This document shows, one piece after another, positions 15,913 through 24,614 of a stretch of 64,000 nucleotides of DNA. Below the pieces are notes generated by a model. That model worked only from the letters and a program-made list of their open reading frames with translations, ran no database searches and had not been told where the DNA came from. Positions within the stretch are counted from its first letter, which is position 1; every line of letters begins with the position of its first letter. The translations under genes were made by a program, and so were the position numbers. The DNA is from Paractinoplanes aksuensis (GTDB taxonomy: Bacteria; Actinomycetota; Actinomycetes; Mycobacteriales; Micromonosporaceae), in assembly GCF_024137025.1 (NCBI RefSeq), contig NZ_JAMYJR010000038.1, positions 124,001 to 188,000 of the forward strand, given 5' to 3'.

Positions 15913-16779
15913 ATGACCGACGACTCCGGCGAGAGCCTCACCGAGGAAGCCGTCCGGCGCTGGGGCACTGCTCATACGCCGCGCACGGCCGAGCTGATGA
16001 CCGGGCTGGTACGGCATCTGCACGCGTTCGCCCGCGAGGTCGACCTGACGGCCGACGAGTGGATGACCGCCCTGGGCTGGCTGACCCGCACCGGGCAGAT
16101 CAGCGACGACAAGCGCCAGGAGTTCATCCTCGCCTCCGACGTGCTCGGGCTCAGCTCACTGGTGGTGCAGCTCGATCAGAAGTCCGACGAGCGGGCCACG
16201 CCGGCGACCGTGCTGGGGCCGTTCCACATCGACGGGTCCCCGGTGGTCGAGTCCGGCTTCGACATGTCGGAGGAGCTGCCCGGCACCCCGCTGTTCATCC
16301 TCGGACGGGTGACCGATCTCTACGGCCTGCCGGTGCCGTCGGCCGTCCTGGACGTGTGGCAGGCTGACGTCGACGGTGCGTACGAGTCCCAGCTGCCTGA
16401 GGTCGACGAGGCCCGGTTGCGCGCCAGGTACCGGGCCGGAGCGGACGGCCGGTACTGCGTACGCACGATCGTCCCGCTGGGCTACACCATCCCGATGGAC
16501 GGCCCGGTCGGCGAGCTGATCAGCCGGACCGGGATCAGCCCGTACCGTCCGGCCCACATCCACTTCCTGATCGACCAGCCCGGCTACCGGAGACTGGTCA
16601 CCCATCTGTTCCCGGCGGGCACCGACTACCTGGACTCGGACGTGGTGTTCGGCGTGAAGGACGCACTGGTGACCCATTTCGTCGAGCACCAGCCCGGACC
16701 GGCCCCGGACGGGAAGGTCATGGACCGGCCGTTCCTGGTCGCGCACTACGACTTCGTGCTGGCGCCGGCGTCGTCATAG
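15913..16779 (+). CDS. Intradiol ring-cleavage dioxygenase (catechol or hydroxyquinol 1,2-dioxygenase)
   Basis: 288 aa from ATG 15913, preceded by GAGGGG. The N-terminal helical domain used for dimerisation is present (LMTGLVRHLHAFAREVDLTADEWM). The four Fe(III) ligands can be seen: Tyr in DGAYESQ, Tyr in LGYTIPMDGP, and two His in YRPAHIHFLI. ATVLGPFHIDGSP and DSDVVFGVKDALV are also family motifs. It cleaves an aromatic diol between the two hydroxyls to a cis,cis-muconate type product. No other ring-degradation gene is adjacent, so the substrate is open; the sequence pattern is nearest hydroxyquinol/catechol enzymes. Confidence 0.9.
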   Translation: MTDDSGESLTEEAVRRWGTAHTPRTAELMTGLVRHLHAFAREVDLTADEWMTALGWLTRTGQISDDKRQEFILASDVLGLSSLVVQLDQKSDERATPATVLGPFHIDGSPVVESGFDMSEELPGTPLFILGRVTDLYGLPVPSAVLDVWQADVDGAYESQLPEVDEARLRARYRAGADGRYCVRTIVPLGYTIPMDGPVGELISRTGISPYRPAHIHFLIDQPGYRRLVTHLFPAGTDYLDSDVVFGVKDALVTHFVEHQPGPAPDGKVMDRPFLVAHYDFVLAPASS

Positions 16780-17472
16780 GCGGCGCGTGGTGATCCGCCG
16801 GTAGGAGTGGAAGGTGATGGGGCGTCGGTCGGTGAAACCCAGGGCGCCGAAGCGGCGGACACGGACGGCGTCGGACGCCAGGATGTGCAGGAAAGGCCGT
16901 TCACCACGCTCCTCGATGACGTGGGCCAGCGCCGCCACGATCCCCGCCTCCCAGCCGCGGCCGGCGTAGGCGGGATCGACGTGGACGGAGCTGATCTCGG
17001 CCCACCCCGCCGGCCGCAACCGCTCGCCGGCCATGGCGATGAGCCGGCCATGGCGGCGTACCCCCAGATGCTGTCCCAGGGCGAGGGCTCGAGTCCACAG
17101 CCGCCCGGTGCCGGCTCGCTGGGCCAGTGCGTGCATGGCGGCCAGATCGGCGCTGGTCAGGGTCACCACGCGAGGGTCGCGACAGGTACGGATCCGCGCG
17201 CCGGTGAGCTGGACGGCGGAGCGGCGCCGGTGCAGTGCCCAGCCCCGGGCCGGCACATCCGGCCCGCCCGGGACGGTGATCGGCGTCGCCGGTCCGGCGA
17301 GCACGGCCAGGTCGGCCCACGCCCGGCGGTCCAGGGGGTCGGCCACGGCATGAAGGTCGGCGACGTCGCCGGGATACCCCGCGGCCAGCCCGCACACCTC
17401 GGCCAGAGCCGCATGCCGGCTGGTGAGCGAGGCCCACACCGGCCGGGTCAGCGGGTCGGAACTGATCGTCAT
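16774..17472 (-). CDS. GNAT-family N-acetyltransferase
   Basis: 232 aa. The C-terminal half has the GNAT core: ISSVHVDPAYAGRGWEAGIV (motif A; the usual Q/R-x-x-G-x-G/A is the variant RGWEAG) and LASDAVRVRRFGALGFTDRR (motif B). The N-terminal 110 residues are a second, degenerate half, giving a two-domain layout. The end overlaps the dioxygenase end by six bases (convergent). Acceptor unknown. Confidence 0.8.
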   Translation of the reverse strand: MTISSDPLTRPVWASLTSRHAALAEVCGLAAGYPGDVADLHAVADPLDRRAWADLAVLAGPATPITVPGGPDVPARGWALHRRRSAVQLTGARIRTCRDPRVVTLTSADLAAMHALAQRAGTGRLWTRALALGQHLGVRRHGRLIAMAGERLRPAGWAEISSVHVDPAYAGRGWEAGIVAALAHVIEERGERPFLHILASDAVRVRRFGALGFTDRRPITFHSYRRITTRRL

Positions 17473-17529
17473 GCGCGCTCCCCGAATCTCGGCCTGCTCC
17501 GGGAGCAGACGGAGGGAGGGAGCCGAAGT

Positions 17530-17865
17530 TCACGCCGGCGGCCGCTGTCGTGCCGGCCAGTCGCGCTCGTCCGGCAGCGCAGTCGGGTAGCTGTCGGGAA
17601 GCAGCAGACCGAGGACGCGGAAAGTGGCGCTCTCGGCATGCTCGGCCCCGCCGGTCGGAGCGGATCCGACCGGCGGGCTGAGCTTCAACCGGACGTCCAG
17701 GAGCGCGTCGCGGGCCGGCCCGCCGTCGGGCAGGTGCCGGTCGATCTCGGCCAGCGCGTCCCGGATGAGCGACTGGGAGGAGACAGCGGGCGCCTTGGGC
17801 GTCACGACATGCATGCGACCGATCTCTCGGCGGCTGCGCGGGCGGCGTCTGAACATTCCGAACAT
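17530..17865 (-). CDS. Small protein of unknown function
   Basis: 111 aa from ATG 17865; GAGGAG lies six bases upstream and decides this start over the in-frame 17886. The N-terminus is strongly basic (MFGMFRRRPRSRREIGRM). The rest contains an amphipathic stretch (SLIRDALAEIDRHLPDGGPARDAL read in two parts) and ends Pro-rich. No family recognised, no membrane helix. It lies upstream of the acetyltransferase on the same strand with a 57-base gap. Confidence 0.6.
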   Translation of the reverse strand: MFGMFRRRPRSRREIGRMHVVTPKAPAVSSQSLIRDALAEIDRHLPDGGPARDALLDVRLKLSPPVGSAPTGGAEHAESATFRVLGLLLPDSYPTALPDERDWPARQRPPA

Positions 17866-18064
17866 AGTCAGCTCCTCGGGGCTCATCGTTCATCCGGCTT
17901 TCACAGTGGGCCCGCTGATCCGGCCGATCCCCATACGCCGATGACGAAGGTGCGGTTCACCGGCTGTCGCGATGAACCCGCCGGCCCGGATCGCGTTTGT
18001 GCCGGTGTGGCCGGGCGGCGGCTCGCCGTTTCCGCGTCTTCTTCGAGCAGGAAGGGCCGATCGA

Positions 18065-19102
18065 ATGCCGACCGATCCAGCCGGAGCCGGGCCAGGGACA
18101 GCCGCGGCGCATCCGGATCCGGTACGCCTGCGGCGGGCGTTGCGGGCGCACGTGGAGGCGGGACTGCACCGGCCGTACACCCAGGCGACGGTTCTGGAAG
18201 CGCTCGCCGGACTGGACCTCGAGGTGTCGCAAGGGGTCGCCCTGTCGTCGGTGACCGCGGTGGTTCGCGGGGCCCGGCCCGGTCCGGTGGTGCTGCTCCA
18301 GGCCGGCCTGGACGACTTGTCGACCGCCGCCCTGGTCGGCGCGGCCCGGATTCTCACCCGGCACCGCGTGCCCGCCGGCAGTGTCGTCCTGCTGCTCCCA
18401 CCCGGTGAGGAGGACGGCAGTGACGCGGGCCGGGTGATCGGCAGGCGGGTGGTCCAGGCCGCGGGCACCGCTCCGTCGGAGTCCTACACCTTTCATGGGC
18501 GCTCGGATGATCGGGTTCAGGGAATTTTCCGCAGCCGAGCGGGCACCGTGATGGGGGCCACCGACACGTTCTCCGTGATTGTCCGCAGCATGAGCGACCG
18601 GAACCGGCTGCCGGTCGCGGCGCGGATCATCACGGCGTTGGAGGCGATGACGACTCGCCGGTCCGGCCGGGTCGACCCGGTCACGATCACTACCTTGGCC
18701 ATGGCACCGGACAACCGGCTCTCCGGCACGGTCGTCACCTTTTCCGAAGACATCCGGACGAGGACCCGGCTCGAGATCAGTCAGCTCTGCACGACCATCG
18801 CCCAGGCCTACGGAATGACCGCCGAGGTCGCCTTCTCCGGCGGCCGCCCGACGACCTTGAACGATGCCGCAGCGTGCGAGTTCGTCGTGGGCGTGGTGGG
18901 GGAGACGCTCGGCCCGCGACGGTTCGAGCCGTTGCCGGCGCCGATCGTCCCCGCCGGCGACGTCTGCCGTGTGCTGGCGGAGGTGCCGGGATGTCACGTC
19001 TTCGTGGATGCGGCGGCGACCGACGACGCGATCCTGGCCGATGCCTCGCTCGTGCTGGCCGAGGTGGCCCGGCGCTCCCTCGAGCGACTCACCGCCGGCT
19101 GA
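18065..19102 (+). CDS. Degenerate M20-family protein, probably not a peptidase
   Basis: 345 aa from ATG 18065 (AGGAAGGG eight bases upstream). It can be aligned along an M20D amidohydrolase: VVLLQAGLDDLST corresponds to the usual RADMDALP strand, LLLPPGEEDGSD to the PAEE motif, and DRVQGIFRSRAGTVMGATDTF to the start of the dimerisation domain. The segment that should carry the Cys-Gly-His-Asp-x-His metal site is absent, and the later Gly-His-Gly of the family is SMSDRN here. I infer loss of metal binding, so a structural or regulatory role is likely. A MarR gene begins 5 bases after its stop, suggesting one operon. Confidence 0.72.
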   Translation: MPTDPAGAGPGTAAAHPDPVRLRRALRAHVEAGLHRPYTQATVLEALAGLDLEVSQGVALSSVTAVVRGARPGPVVLLQAGLDDLSTAALVGAARILTRHRVPAGSVVLLLPPGEEDGSDAGRVIGRRVVQAAGTAPSESYTFHGRSDDRVQGIFRSRAGTVMGATDTFSVIVRSMSDRNRLPVAARIITALEAMTTRRSGRVDPVTITTLAMAPDNRLSGTVVTFSEDIRTRTRLEISQLCTTIAQAYGMTAEVAFSGGRPTTLNDAAACEFVVGVVGETLGPRRFEPLPAPIVPAGDVCRVLAEVPGCHVFVDAAATDDAILADASLVLAEVARRSLERLTAG

Positions 19103-19107
19103 CTACC

Positions 19108-19587
19108 ATGAACCCGGTGAGCGGACCGGAACGGCTGAGTGAGCGCGAGCTGCGGGCGTGGCGCGGCTTCCTGATCATGCAGGAGGATGTCCGGCGCCAC
19201 ATGAATCGCCACCTGACGGGCGAGGTCGGGATCTCGCTGGCGGACTTTTCGATCCTCAGCGTGCTGCGCCTCACCCCGGACCGGCCGATGCGGGTTTTCG
19301 AGCTGATCGATACTCTCCGGTGGGAGAAGACCCGGATCATTCATCAGATCTCCCGCATGGTCCGGCGCGGGCTGGTCGAACGGCAAGCCGCCGCTGACGA
19401 CGCTCGTGGCACCAACATCGCGCTGACGGCCGAGGGGCGGGCCGTGATCGACCGGGCGCTCCCGTTGCACGTGCTCCACGTGCGGCGGCTGTTTTTCGAC
19501 GTCCTCACTCCGGCCCACCTGGACACCCTGGCCGAGATGTCCGAGACGGTGCTCGACAACTTGCGGGACGAACCGTTCGACGAGTGA
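19108..19587 (+). CDS. MarR-family regulator
   Basis: 159 aa. ATG 19108 is 5 bases after the stop of the M20-like gene, so translation is probably coupled; no strong ribosome site is seen. The winged helix is at about 45-115: LADFSILSVLRLTPD, RVFELIDTLRWEKTRIIHQ, RGLVERQAAADDARGTNIALT. A C-terminal helix pair completes the dimer. Ligand and targets unknown; control of the preceding gene is the simplest guess. Confidence 0.87.
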   Translation: MNPVSGPERLSERELRAWRGFLIMQEDVRRHMNRHLTGEVGISLADFSILSVLRLTPDRPMRVFELIDTLRWEKTRIIHQISRMVRRGLVERQAAADDARGTNIALTAEGRAVIDRALPLHVLHVRRLFFDVLTPAHLDTLAEMSETVLDNLRDEPFDE

Positions 19588-19948
19588 CATGCTGCGGCCG
19601 CGCACAGCCGGCGAGGCCGAGGCAAGAACAACGTGAACCGCGCCCCGAACCACGGCGTATGGACGGCACCAGATGCCGTCCATCAAGCCGAAGGAGCGCA
19701 ACCGTGCGAGCCCGGCCAGTTCTCAGCGTCGTCGGACCGGCCGTCCGAAGCCTGGTCGGTCTGCCCGCCGAGACGGTCCACTCGCTCGCCCTCGGAGCCC
19801 GTCAGGTGGCCCGCTGCGTGAGCCTCGGCCGGCCGCCTGAACCTCGGCGCGAGCCGTGCGTCAGGTAGGTCGGACGGTGGTTCTCCGCGCCCCACGGTTG
19901 GACCACCGTCCGTCTGTCGATCATCCGTAGTCTGACTTGAGGAGTGCT
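19588..19948 (+). other. Gap with one possible small gene
   Basis: 361 bases between the MarR and cupin genes. Apart from the 54-codon frame at 19704-19868 I see no gene. Short open frames on the minus strand follow the codon bias by chance and lack ribosome sites. Confidence 0.5.
19704..19868 (+). CDS. Possible small basic protein
   Basis: 54 aa from GTG 19704, with AAGGAG seven bases upstream, which is the main support. The peptide is basic (VRARPVLSVVGPAVRSLVGL, later ARQVARCVSLGRPP) with an amphipathic first half. No family recognised. Confidence 0.35.
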   Translation: MRARPVLSVVGPAVRSLVGLPAETVHSLALGARQVARCVSLGRPPEPRREPCVR

Positions 19949-20458
19949 GTGAGTCTCACGATCCCTGAAAGCACGATCGAGGCCCGTGAAACCAGTGGTG
20001 GCGGGCTCTACGTGCCCGCTGGTGACGGTGTCACCAAGTGGTTCTCCGGCGACGTCTACTCCGTGCGCCTGCAGTCGGCCCAGACCGCGGGTTCGGTCGG
20101 GATCGTGGAGGCCAGCGTGCCGCCGGGCGGGGGCCCGGTGCCGCACACCCACGCCGAACAGGACGAGACCTTCTATCTGCTCTCGGGCGAGCTGGAATTC
20201 CTCAACGGTGACGAGACCTTCACCGCGGTGACCGGCGACATCGTCCACATCCCACGGATGGTCAAGCACCGGTTCAAGAACGTCGGCCTGCACACCACCC
20301 GGCTGCTGTTCATCTATACGCCGGCCGGCGCCGAGGGCCTCTTCCTCGAGGGCGGGGACGAACCCACGCCGGGCGTGCAGGTGGACACCTGGGGGCCCGA
20401 GCGATTCGACGAACGCATCCTCGGCCTGTTCAAGAAGTACGGCGTCGAAGCCGTCTGA
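19949..20458 (+). CDS. Cupin-domain protein
   Basis: 169 aa from GTG 19949, with GAGGAG five bases before it. A single conserved-barrel cupin: motif 1 is PHTHAEQDETFYLLSGELEF (two His and a Glu as metal ligands), and motif 2 is VHIPRMVKHRFKN (third His). This is the small, metal-binding type similar to quercetin dioxygenase-like cupins; substrate unknown. No signal peptide. Confidence 0.87.
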   Translation: MSLTIPESTIEARETSGGGLYVPAGDGVTKWFSGDVYSVRLQSAQTAGSVGIVEASVPPGGGPVPHTHAEQDETFYLLSGELEFLNGDETFTAVTGDIVHIPRMVKHRFKNVGLHTTRLLFIYTPAGAEGLFLEGGDEPTPGVQVDTWGPERFDERILGLFKKYGVEAV

Positions 20459-20505
20459 TCGGCGCCCGGCTGCTCAGTCACACCGGTCCGGACGAGGGAA
20501 CCCCA

Positions 20506-21126
20506 ATGGCACAGACAATCAAGCGCGCGGCGGGCGCCGTAGCCGTCGTGACCGGCATCGTCATGATGCAGGCCTGCGCGGTCGGCGAACAAGCTCCGAT
20601 CGCGCCCGCCAGTGAGCGACCGGCCCTGACCGCTTCGAAGCCCACGCCTTCGCCGCCGGCTACTTCATCGGCCGCGGCCGCCCGCGCATGCGGTAACGAT
20701 GACATGTCGGTCGTGGTGACCTTGCAGCCGGACCAGGCGGACGGTCAGGCCCGTGGGCTGGTCACCTTGGCGAACCGGTCGAAGTTCACCTGCCGGGTCC
20801 AGGGGCGCATCGCCATCTCGCTGGTCAATCCGGCCGGCGAGGTGGTCGACGTGCCCACGCGGAACGTCGACCAGCCCGGCCCTTCGGTGCCCGCGCTGTT
20901 ACGACCGGGTGCGGCGGCGTTCGAGGGCATCAAGTGGCGGCCCTGCGACAAGGGCTCAGACTCCTGTGGCGTCGGCAACACCCTTCGCTTCAACCTGCAG
21001 GCCGGAACCGATGGCCCGGCGGCGACGCTGTCCGGTTTCCCGCCCTCCGCGGCGAGCGCCATCACGATGGCATCTCTGCAGGTCGGCACGCTGCAACCGG
21101 CTCGCCAGGGCGTCGTCGACTGGTGA
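20506..21126 (+). CDS. DUF4232 lipoprotein
   Basis: 206 aa; ATG 20506 after GAGGGA. The signal ends VMMQACAVG, a usable lipobox. A Pro/Ser/Ala linker leads to a DUF4232 beta-sandwich (about 62-206): ACGNDDMSVVVTLQPD, LVTLANRSKFTCRVQG, VPALLRPGAAAFEGIKWRPCD. The paired Cys fit the family. Function unknown; common in actinobacterial envelopes. Confidence 0.85.
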   Translation: MAQTIKRAAGAVAVVTGIVMMQACAVGEQAPIAPASERPALTASKPTPSPPATSSAAAARACGNDDMSVVVTLQPDQADGQARGLVTLANRSKFTCRVQGRIAISLVNPAGEVVDVPTRNVDQPGPSVPALLRPGAAAFEGIKWRPCDKGSDSCGVGNTLRFNLQAGTDGPAATLSGFPPSAASAITMASLQVGTLQPARQGVVDW

Positions 21127-21128
21127 TG

Positions 21129-21173
21129 CCGGCCGGGCGGTCCGGAGCCACTGAATCCGGAACGCCCGGCCGG
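21129..21173 (+). terminator. Hairpin terminator after DUF4232 gene
   Basis: CCGGCCGGGCG (21129-21139) pairs perfectly with 21163-21173; the stem is extended by TCCGG/CCGGA after one mismatch. It starts two bases after the stop. Confidence 0.7.
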
Positions 21174-21259
21174 TATCGGGGCGACCGGCTGAACTCCGAT
21201 CCGCCGGATGCGTTGAACGAAGGTGTGGTCGACATATCAATCGGCCCCCAGCCAAAAAA

Positions 21260-21296
21260 GGTGATACATCATCTAAGCTCTAGGTGATGTATCACC
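21260..21296. promoter_or_regulatory. Double operator before wrbA-like gene
   Basis: GGTGATACATCATC (21260-21273) and GGTGATGTATCACC (21283-21296). The second is a perfect 6-2-6 palindrome, the first differs by one base in one arm, and the two together also form a large inverted repeat. AT-rich within a GC-rich region, 24-60 bases before ATG 21320. The form suits a MarR- or HxlR-type repressor; no such gene is next to it. Confidence 0.6.
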
Positions 21297-21319
21297 GACA
21301 ATCGAGAGGAACACCATCC

Positions 21320-21943
21320 ATGTCCGACCCAGTCAAGCTCGCCATCATCTACTACTCGTCAACCGGTACCGGGACGGCGATCGTCGACGAGATGTCGAAG
21401 GCGGCACAGAACGCCGGCGCTGAGGTCCGGGTCCGCAAGGCGGCCGAGCTGGCGCCCCAGGCCGCCATCGACGCGAACCCGATCTGGGCGGCCCACCACA
21501 CGAACACCGCGGACGTTCCGGCCCCGACGCTCGACGACGTCTCCTGGGCCGACGCTCTGATCTTCGGTTCGCCGACCCGCTTCGGCAACCTGGCCGCCCA
21601 GCTCAAGCAGTTCCTCGACACCCTGTCGCCGCTGTGGATGTCGGGCGCGCTGGCCGACAAGGTCTACAGCGGCTTCACCTCGACCGGCACCCGGCACGGC
21701 GGGCACGAGTCCACGCTGCTGGCCATGAACAACAGCTTCATCCACTTCGGCGGCATCATCGTGCCGCCGGGGTACACCGACCCGGTCAAGTTCGTCGACG
21801 GCAACCCGTACGGCACCTCCCACCACGCCGATTTCGGTCCGAACCTCGGTTCGATCAGCGAGGACACCCGCAACGCGGCCCGGCACCAGGCCGAGCGGGT
21901 CATCCGCATCGCGGGCGCTCTGAAGCGGGGATTCGCCGCCTGA
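21320..21943 (+). CDS. wrbA: WrbA-type NAD(P)H:quinone oxidoreductase
   Basis: 207 aa from ATG 21320 (GAGAGGA upstream). Flavodoxin fold with the FMN phosphate loop YYSSTGTGTAIVDEM, then ADALIFGSPTRFGNLAAQLKQFLD and FTSTGTRHGGHESTLLAM, all WrbA hallmarks, ending YGTSHHADFGP. It reduces quinones by two electrons with FMN and NAD(P)H, avoiding semiquinone radicals. Flanked by a double operator upstream and a strong terminator downstream, so it is a single-gene regulated unit, probably induced by electrophiles or quinones. Confidence 0.92.
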   Translation: MSDPVKLAIIYYSSTGTGTAIVDEMSKAAQNAGAEVRVRKAAELAPQAAIDANPIWAAHHTNTADVPAPTLDDVSWADALIFGSPTRFGNLAAQLKQFLDTLSPLWMSGALADKVYSGFTSTGTRHGGHESTLLAMNNSFIHFGGIIVPPGYTDPVKFVDGNPYGTSHHADFGPNLGSISEDTRNAARHQAERVIRIAGALKRGFAA

Positions 21944-21958
21944 CGGGGGCGGGGAAGA

Positions 21959-21994
21959 GCGGTCCCGGCGATCAGCGCTGATCGCCGGGACCGC
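21959..21994 (+). terminator. Terminator, 36-base perfect palindrome
   Basis: Arms of 18 bases (21959-21976 and 21977-21994) meet without a spacer; it starts 15 bases after the wrbA-like stop. Confidence 0.78.
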
Positions 21995-22104
21995 GTCGTT
22001 CCGCCCCGCCCGGGCGCGCTTGTGACCGGGGAGACGCTGAACCGCGGCCGCCCGGCTGCGTCGGTTGGGAAGGAGAAGCCCGCACGGAGACAGGGAGACT
22101 GGTC

Positions 22105-22728
22105 GTGGCGATGGTGCGCGTGCAGGTACGGACCACCGACGCGCTCGTGGCCGAGGGGCTGGCGAGCTACCTCAGCGAGCACCCCGGTGTCACGGTGCTG
22201 GAGGACGAGGCCGCCGAGGTCCCGGACGTGCTGCTGGTGGAGACGGAACGTCTGACCTTCGGCGTCTTCTCGATGCTGCGTCACTTCACGGCGACCGTCG
22301 ACCGCCCGGTCGTGCTGGTCGCCTCCGAGATCGAGGAGTCGCAGCTGATGGTGCTGGTCGAGAACCGGGTGGTCGCCATCATCCCGCGCGCGGCGGTCGG
22401 ACGCGAGCGTCTCGTGCACAGCGTGCTGGCCGCCGCCGACGGGGGCGGGGTGATGCCCGCCCGCCTGATGGGCGAACTGCTGGAGCATTTCCGCCGGATG
22501 CAGCGGGAGATCCTGCAGCCCAACGGGCTCACGCTGTCCGGGCTGACTGCGCGGGAGGTCGAGGTGCTGCGGCTGATGGCCGACGGCCTGAACACCAACG
22601 AGATCGCCGAGAGCATGCGGTACTCCGTCCGGACCGTCAAGACGATCATCTACGGCGTCATGGAGCGGTACCAGCTGCGCAACCGATCGCATGTCGTGGC
22701 CTACGCTGTGCGCGCCGGAGTCATCTGA
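22105..22728 (+). CDS. LuxR/NarL-type regulator with atypical receiver domain
   Basis: 207 aa from GTG 22105 (GGGAG seven bases upstream; ATG 22111 is the alternative). The C-terminal HTH (about 140-200) is clear: LTAREVEVLRLMADGLNTNE, YSVRTVKTIIYGVMERYQL. The N-terminal 120 residues resemble a receiver fold, but where a response regulator has a phosphorylated Asp the sequence reads PDVLLVETERLT, with no Asp at the expected end of strand 3. It is therefore an atypical, perhaps phosphorylation-independent regulator. No histidine kinase is adjacent. Confidence 0.85.
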   Translation: MAMVRVQVRTTDALVAEGLASYLSEHPGVTVLEDEAAEVPDVLLVETERLTFGVFSMLRHFTATVDRPVVLVASEIEESQLMVLVENRVVAIIPRAAVGRERLVHSVLAAADGGGVMPARLMGELLEHFRRMQREILQPNGLTLSGLTAREVEVLRLMADGLNTNEIAESMRYSVRTVKTIIYGVMERYQLRNRSHVVAYAVRAGVI

Positions 22729-22916
22729 ACCGCGCCGGCCGGCACGGGCCGGTGGGCCGGCCCACGTCGATCGTCGGCCCCTGTGCTGAACCACGGGTCA
22801 TCCGCCGCGTCGGCATCAGTGAGGTCGACGCATCGATCCTGGCCCGAGCCGGTCGGTGTGTCGACCCTCCAACCTGTCCGTTCCCGCGGCGGACGCCTCG
22901 TACGGCCGTCCCGCGG

Positions 22917-24614
22917 TCAGGTCACCGGGGGCATCGCTGGTCCGGTCGTGCCCAGCTGCTCCTCGGACACCACCGGGGGCGCCGGCCAGGTGACGCCGGC
23001 CGGGGGCCATTTCTGTCCGGTCGCCGCCAGGAAGTCGGCGGGCGGCTCGTACAGCGGCGGTTGCAGATCGTCCGGAATCATGCTGGCCCACCGAACCCCG
23101 GCCTTGCGCTGCTCGAATTCCTGCTTCATCGCCTCGAGCAGGGCCGGCTGCTCGATGAGGTCGATCGCGGACGCGGCCAGGTAGCGCGCCGCGGCGAGAA
23201 GGGCCTGATGGCCGATGGGGGTGGCCGCGGTCGAGGTGAAGCCCCAGTTGTGGTTGGGCAGACCGGGCGGGAAGGCCGCCGTCAGCAGCACCGCGGTCGG
23301 CGCCTGCCAGCTGACGTCGGCAGTGTCGGTCGACAGCCCGCCGGTGTACCCGGCCGCGGGCGCCGTGAGCGGGACCAGCTCCGTGGGCATGCCCACCTCG
23401 GGCTTACCGAGCGCGCGCTGGATCCCGCGGGCCAGTGCTTGGTCGGCCTCGGAGAAGACCGGCGCGCCGATCTGCCGCATGTTGTCGTACAGCAACTCTG
23501 CGCCGGACTTGCTTGCCAGCAGGTTCCATGTGCCGGCGTGGAATCGGTGCATCAGCCGGGTCTGGCTCGCCTGAGCTGCTGCGCGAGCACACTCAACCAC
23601 CTTGTCGTACAGCACCCGGGCCCGTTCCGGACTTCCTTCCCGTACGTAGAACCAGATCGAGCACATGTCGGGGGTCACATTGGGTGCGCCTCCGCCGTTG
23701 ATGATCGCGTAGTGCAGCCGGCCCGACGGCGCGACGTTCTTCTCGCGCAGGAACTCCGACATGGTGGCCATCAGCAGCGCGCCGTCCAGACCGCTCCGGT
23801 TGCCGAGCGGGGTGCCGCCGTGCCCCGAGGCGCCGAGGAAGGTGAAGGTCGCCGAGATCAGGGCGCTCGTGGTGTTCCAGAACGGCACGGTCGCGTTGAA
23901 CGGATGCCAGTCGAGGAACGCGTCCAGACCGTCGTAGACCCCGGCCTTGACCGCGTACGCCTTGCCGACCAGATGCTCCTCGCCGGTCGAGCCGAACAGT
24001 TTGACGGTCGCCTTGAGCCCGTGTTTCTGGACGGCCCGGGCCGTCGCGATGGCCGCGGCGACGCCACCCACGCCGAGCAGATTGTGGCCGTCGCCGTGTC
24101 CCGGCCCGTGCATCGGACCGTAGGCGTCGTAGTTGTAGACCAGCGGGTCGTGGCGGGCTACCCCGGCCTTCTGCGACAGGCCGGGCAAGGCGTCGTACTC
24201 GGCGTTGAAGCCGAGTACCGGACCACCGGAGCCGGCGGTGGCGACGAAGGCGGCGGGAAAGCCGGCCGAGCCCCACCGGATGTCGAACCCGTTCGCGCGC
24301 AACAGGTCGGCCAGCGCCCGGGACGAGTTCCACTCCCGCAGGGAGAGTTCGGCGTGCCGCCAGATGCGGTCGCTCACACCCGTCAGGGTCTTCTGATTCG
24401 CGCCGATCCAGGACAGCGCGGTGGCCTTGCCCGTGCTTGCGCGGGCGAGGCCGGTCGGCGGACGGTAGGTCTCCGGCGTGACACCGCGGGTCTCGTCGTA
24501 GCCCAGTGTCGCCGCCAGGACCGGGTCGGCGGCCAGGACGGCCGCGGTGGAGGCGCCCGCGCTCAATCCGAACATCTTCAAGAGCCGTCGCCGTCCGATG
24601 TGTTCTTCTATCAT
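22917..24614 (-). CDS. Tat-exported M20 amidohydrolase (AbgB-like)
   Basis: 565 aa from ATG 24614 (GGGAG six bases upstream). The N-terminus is a twin-arginine signal, GRRRLLKMFGLSAGASTAAV. The M20D catalytic domain follows: GFNAEYDALPGL, GPGHGDGHNLLGVG (metal His), KLFGSTGEEHL (Glu pair), DWHPF, and the dimerisation-domain GASGHGGTP. Similar to p-aminobenzoyl-glutamate hydrolase subunit B, which splits an aromatic amide; the exported location suggests action on an outside amide. The family is usually about 480 aa and this has a C-terminal Pro-rich addition. It ends a block of four minus-strand genes. Confidence 0.88.
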   Translation of the reverse strand: MIEEHIGRRRLLKMFGLSAGASTAAVLAADPVLAATLGYDETRGVTPETYRPPTGLARASTGKATALSWIGANQKTLTGVSDRIWRHAELSLREWNSSRALADLLRANGFDIRWGSAGFPAAFVATAGSGGPVLGFNAEYDALPGLSQKAGVARHDPLVYNYDAYGPMHGPGHGDGHNLLGVGGVAAAIATARAVQKHGLKATVKLFGSTGEEHLVGKAYAVKAGVYDGLDAFLDWHPFNATVPFWNTTSALISATFTFLGASGHGGTPLGNRSGLDGALLMATMSEFLREKNVAPSGRLHYAIINGGGAPNVTPDMCSIWFYVREGSPERARVLYDKVVECARAAAQASQTRLMHRFHAGTWNLLASKSGAELLYDNMRQIGAPVFSEADQALARGIQRALGKPEVGMPTELVPLTAPAAGYTGGLSTDTADVSWQAPTAVLLTAAFPPGLPNHNWGFTSTAATPIGHQALLAAARYLAASAIDLIEQPALLEAMKQEFEQRKAGVRWASMIPDDLQPPLYEPPADFLAATGQKWPPAGVTWPAPPVVSEEQLGTTGPAMPPVT

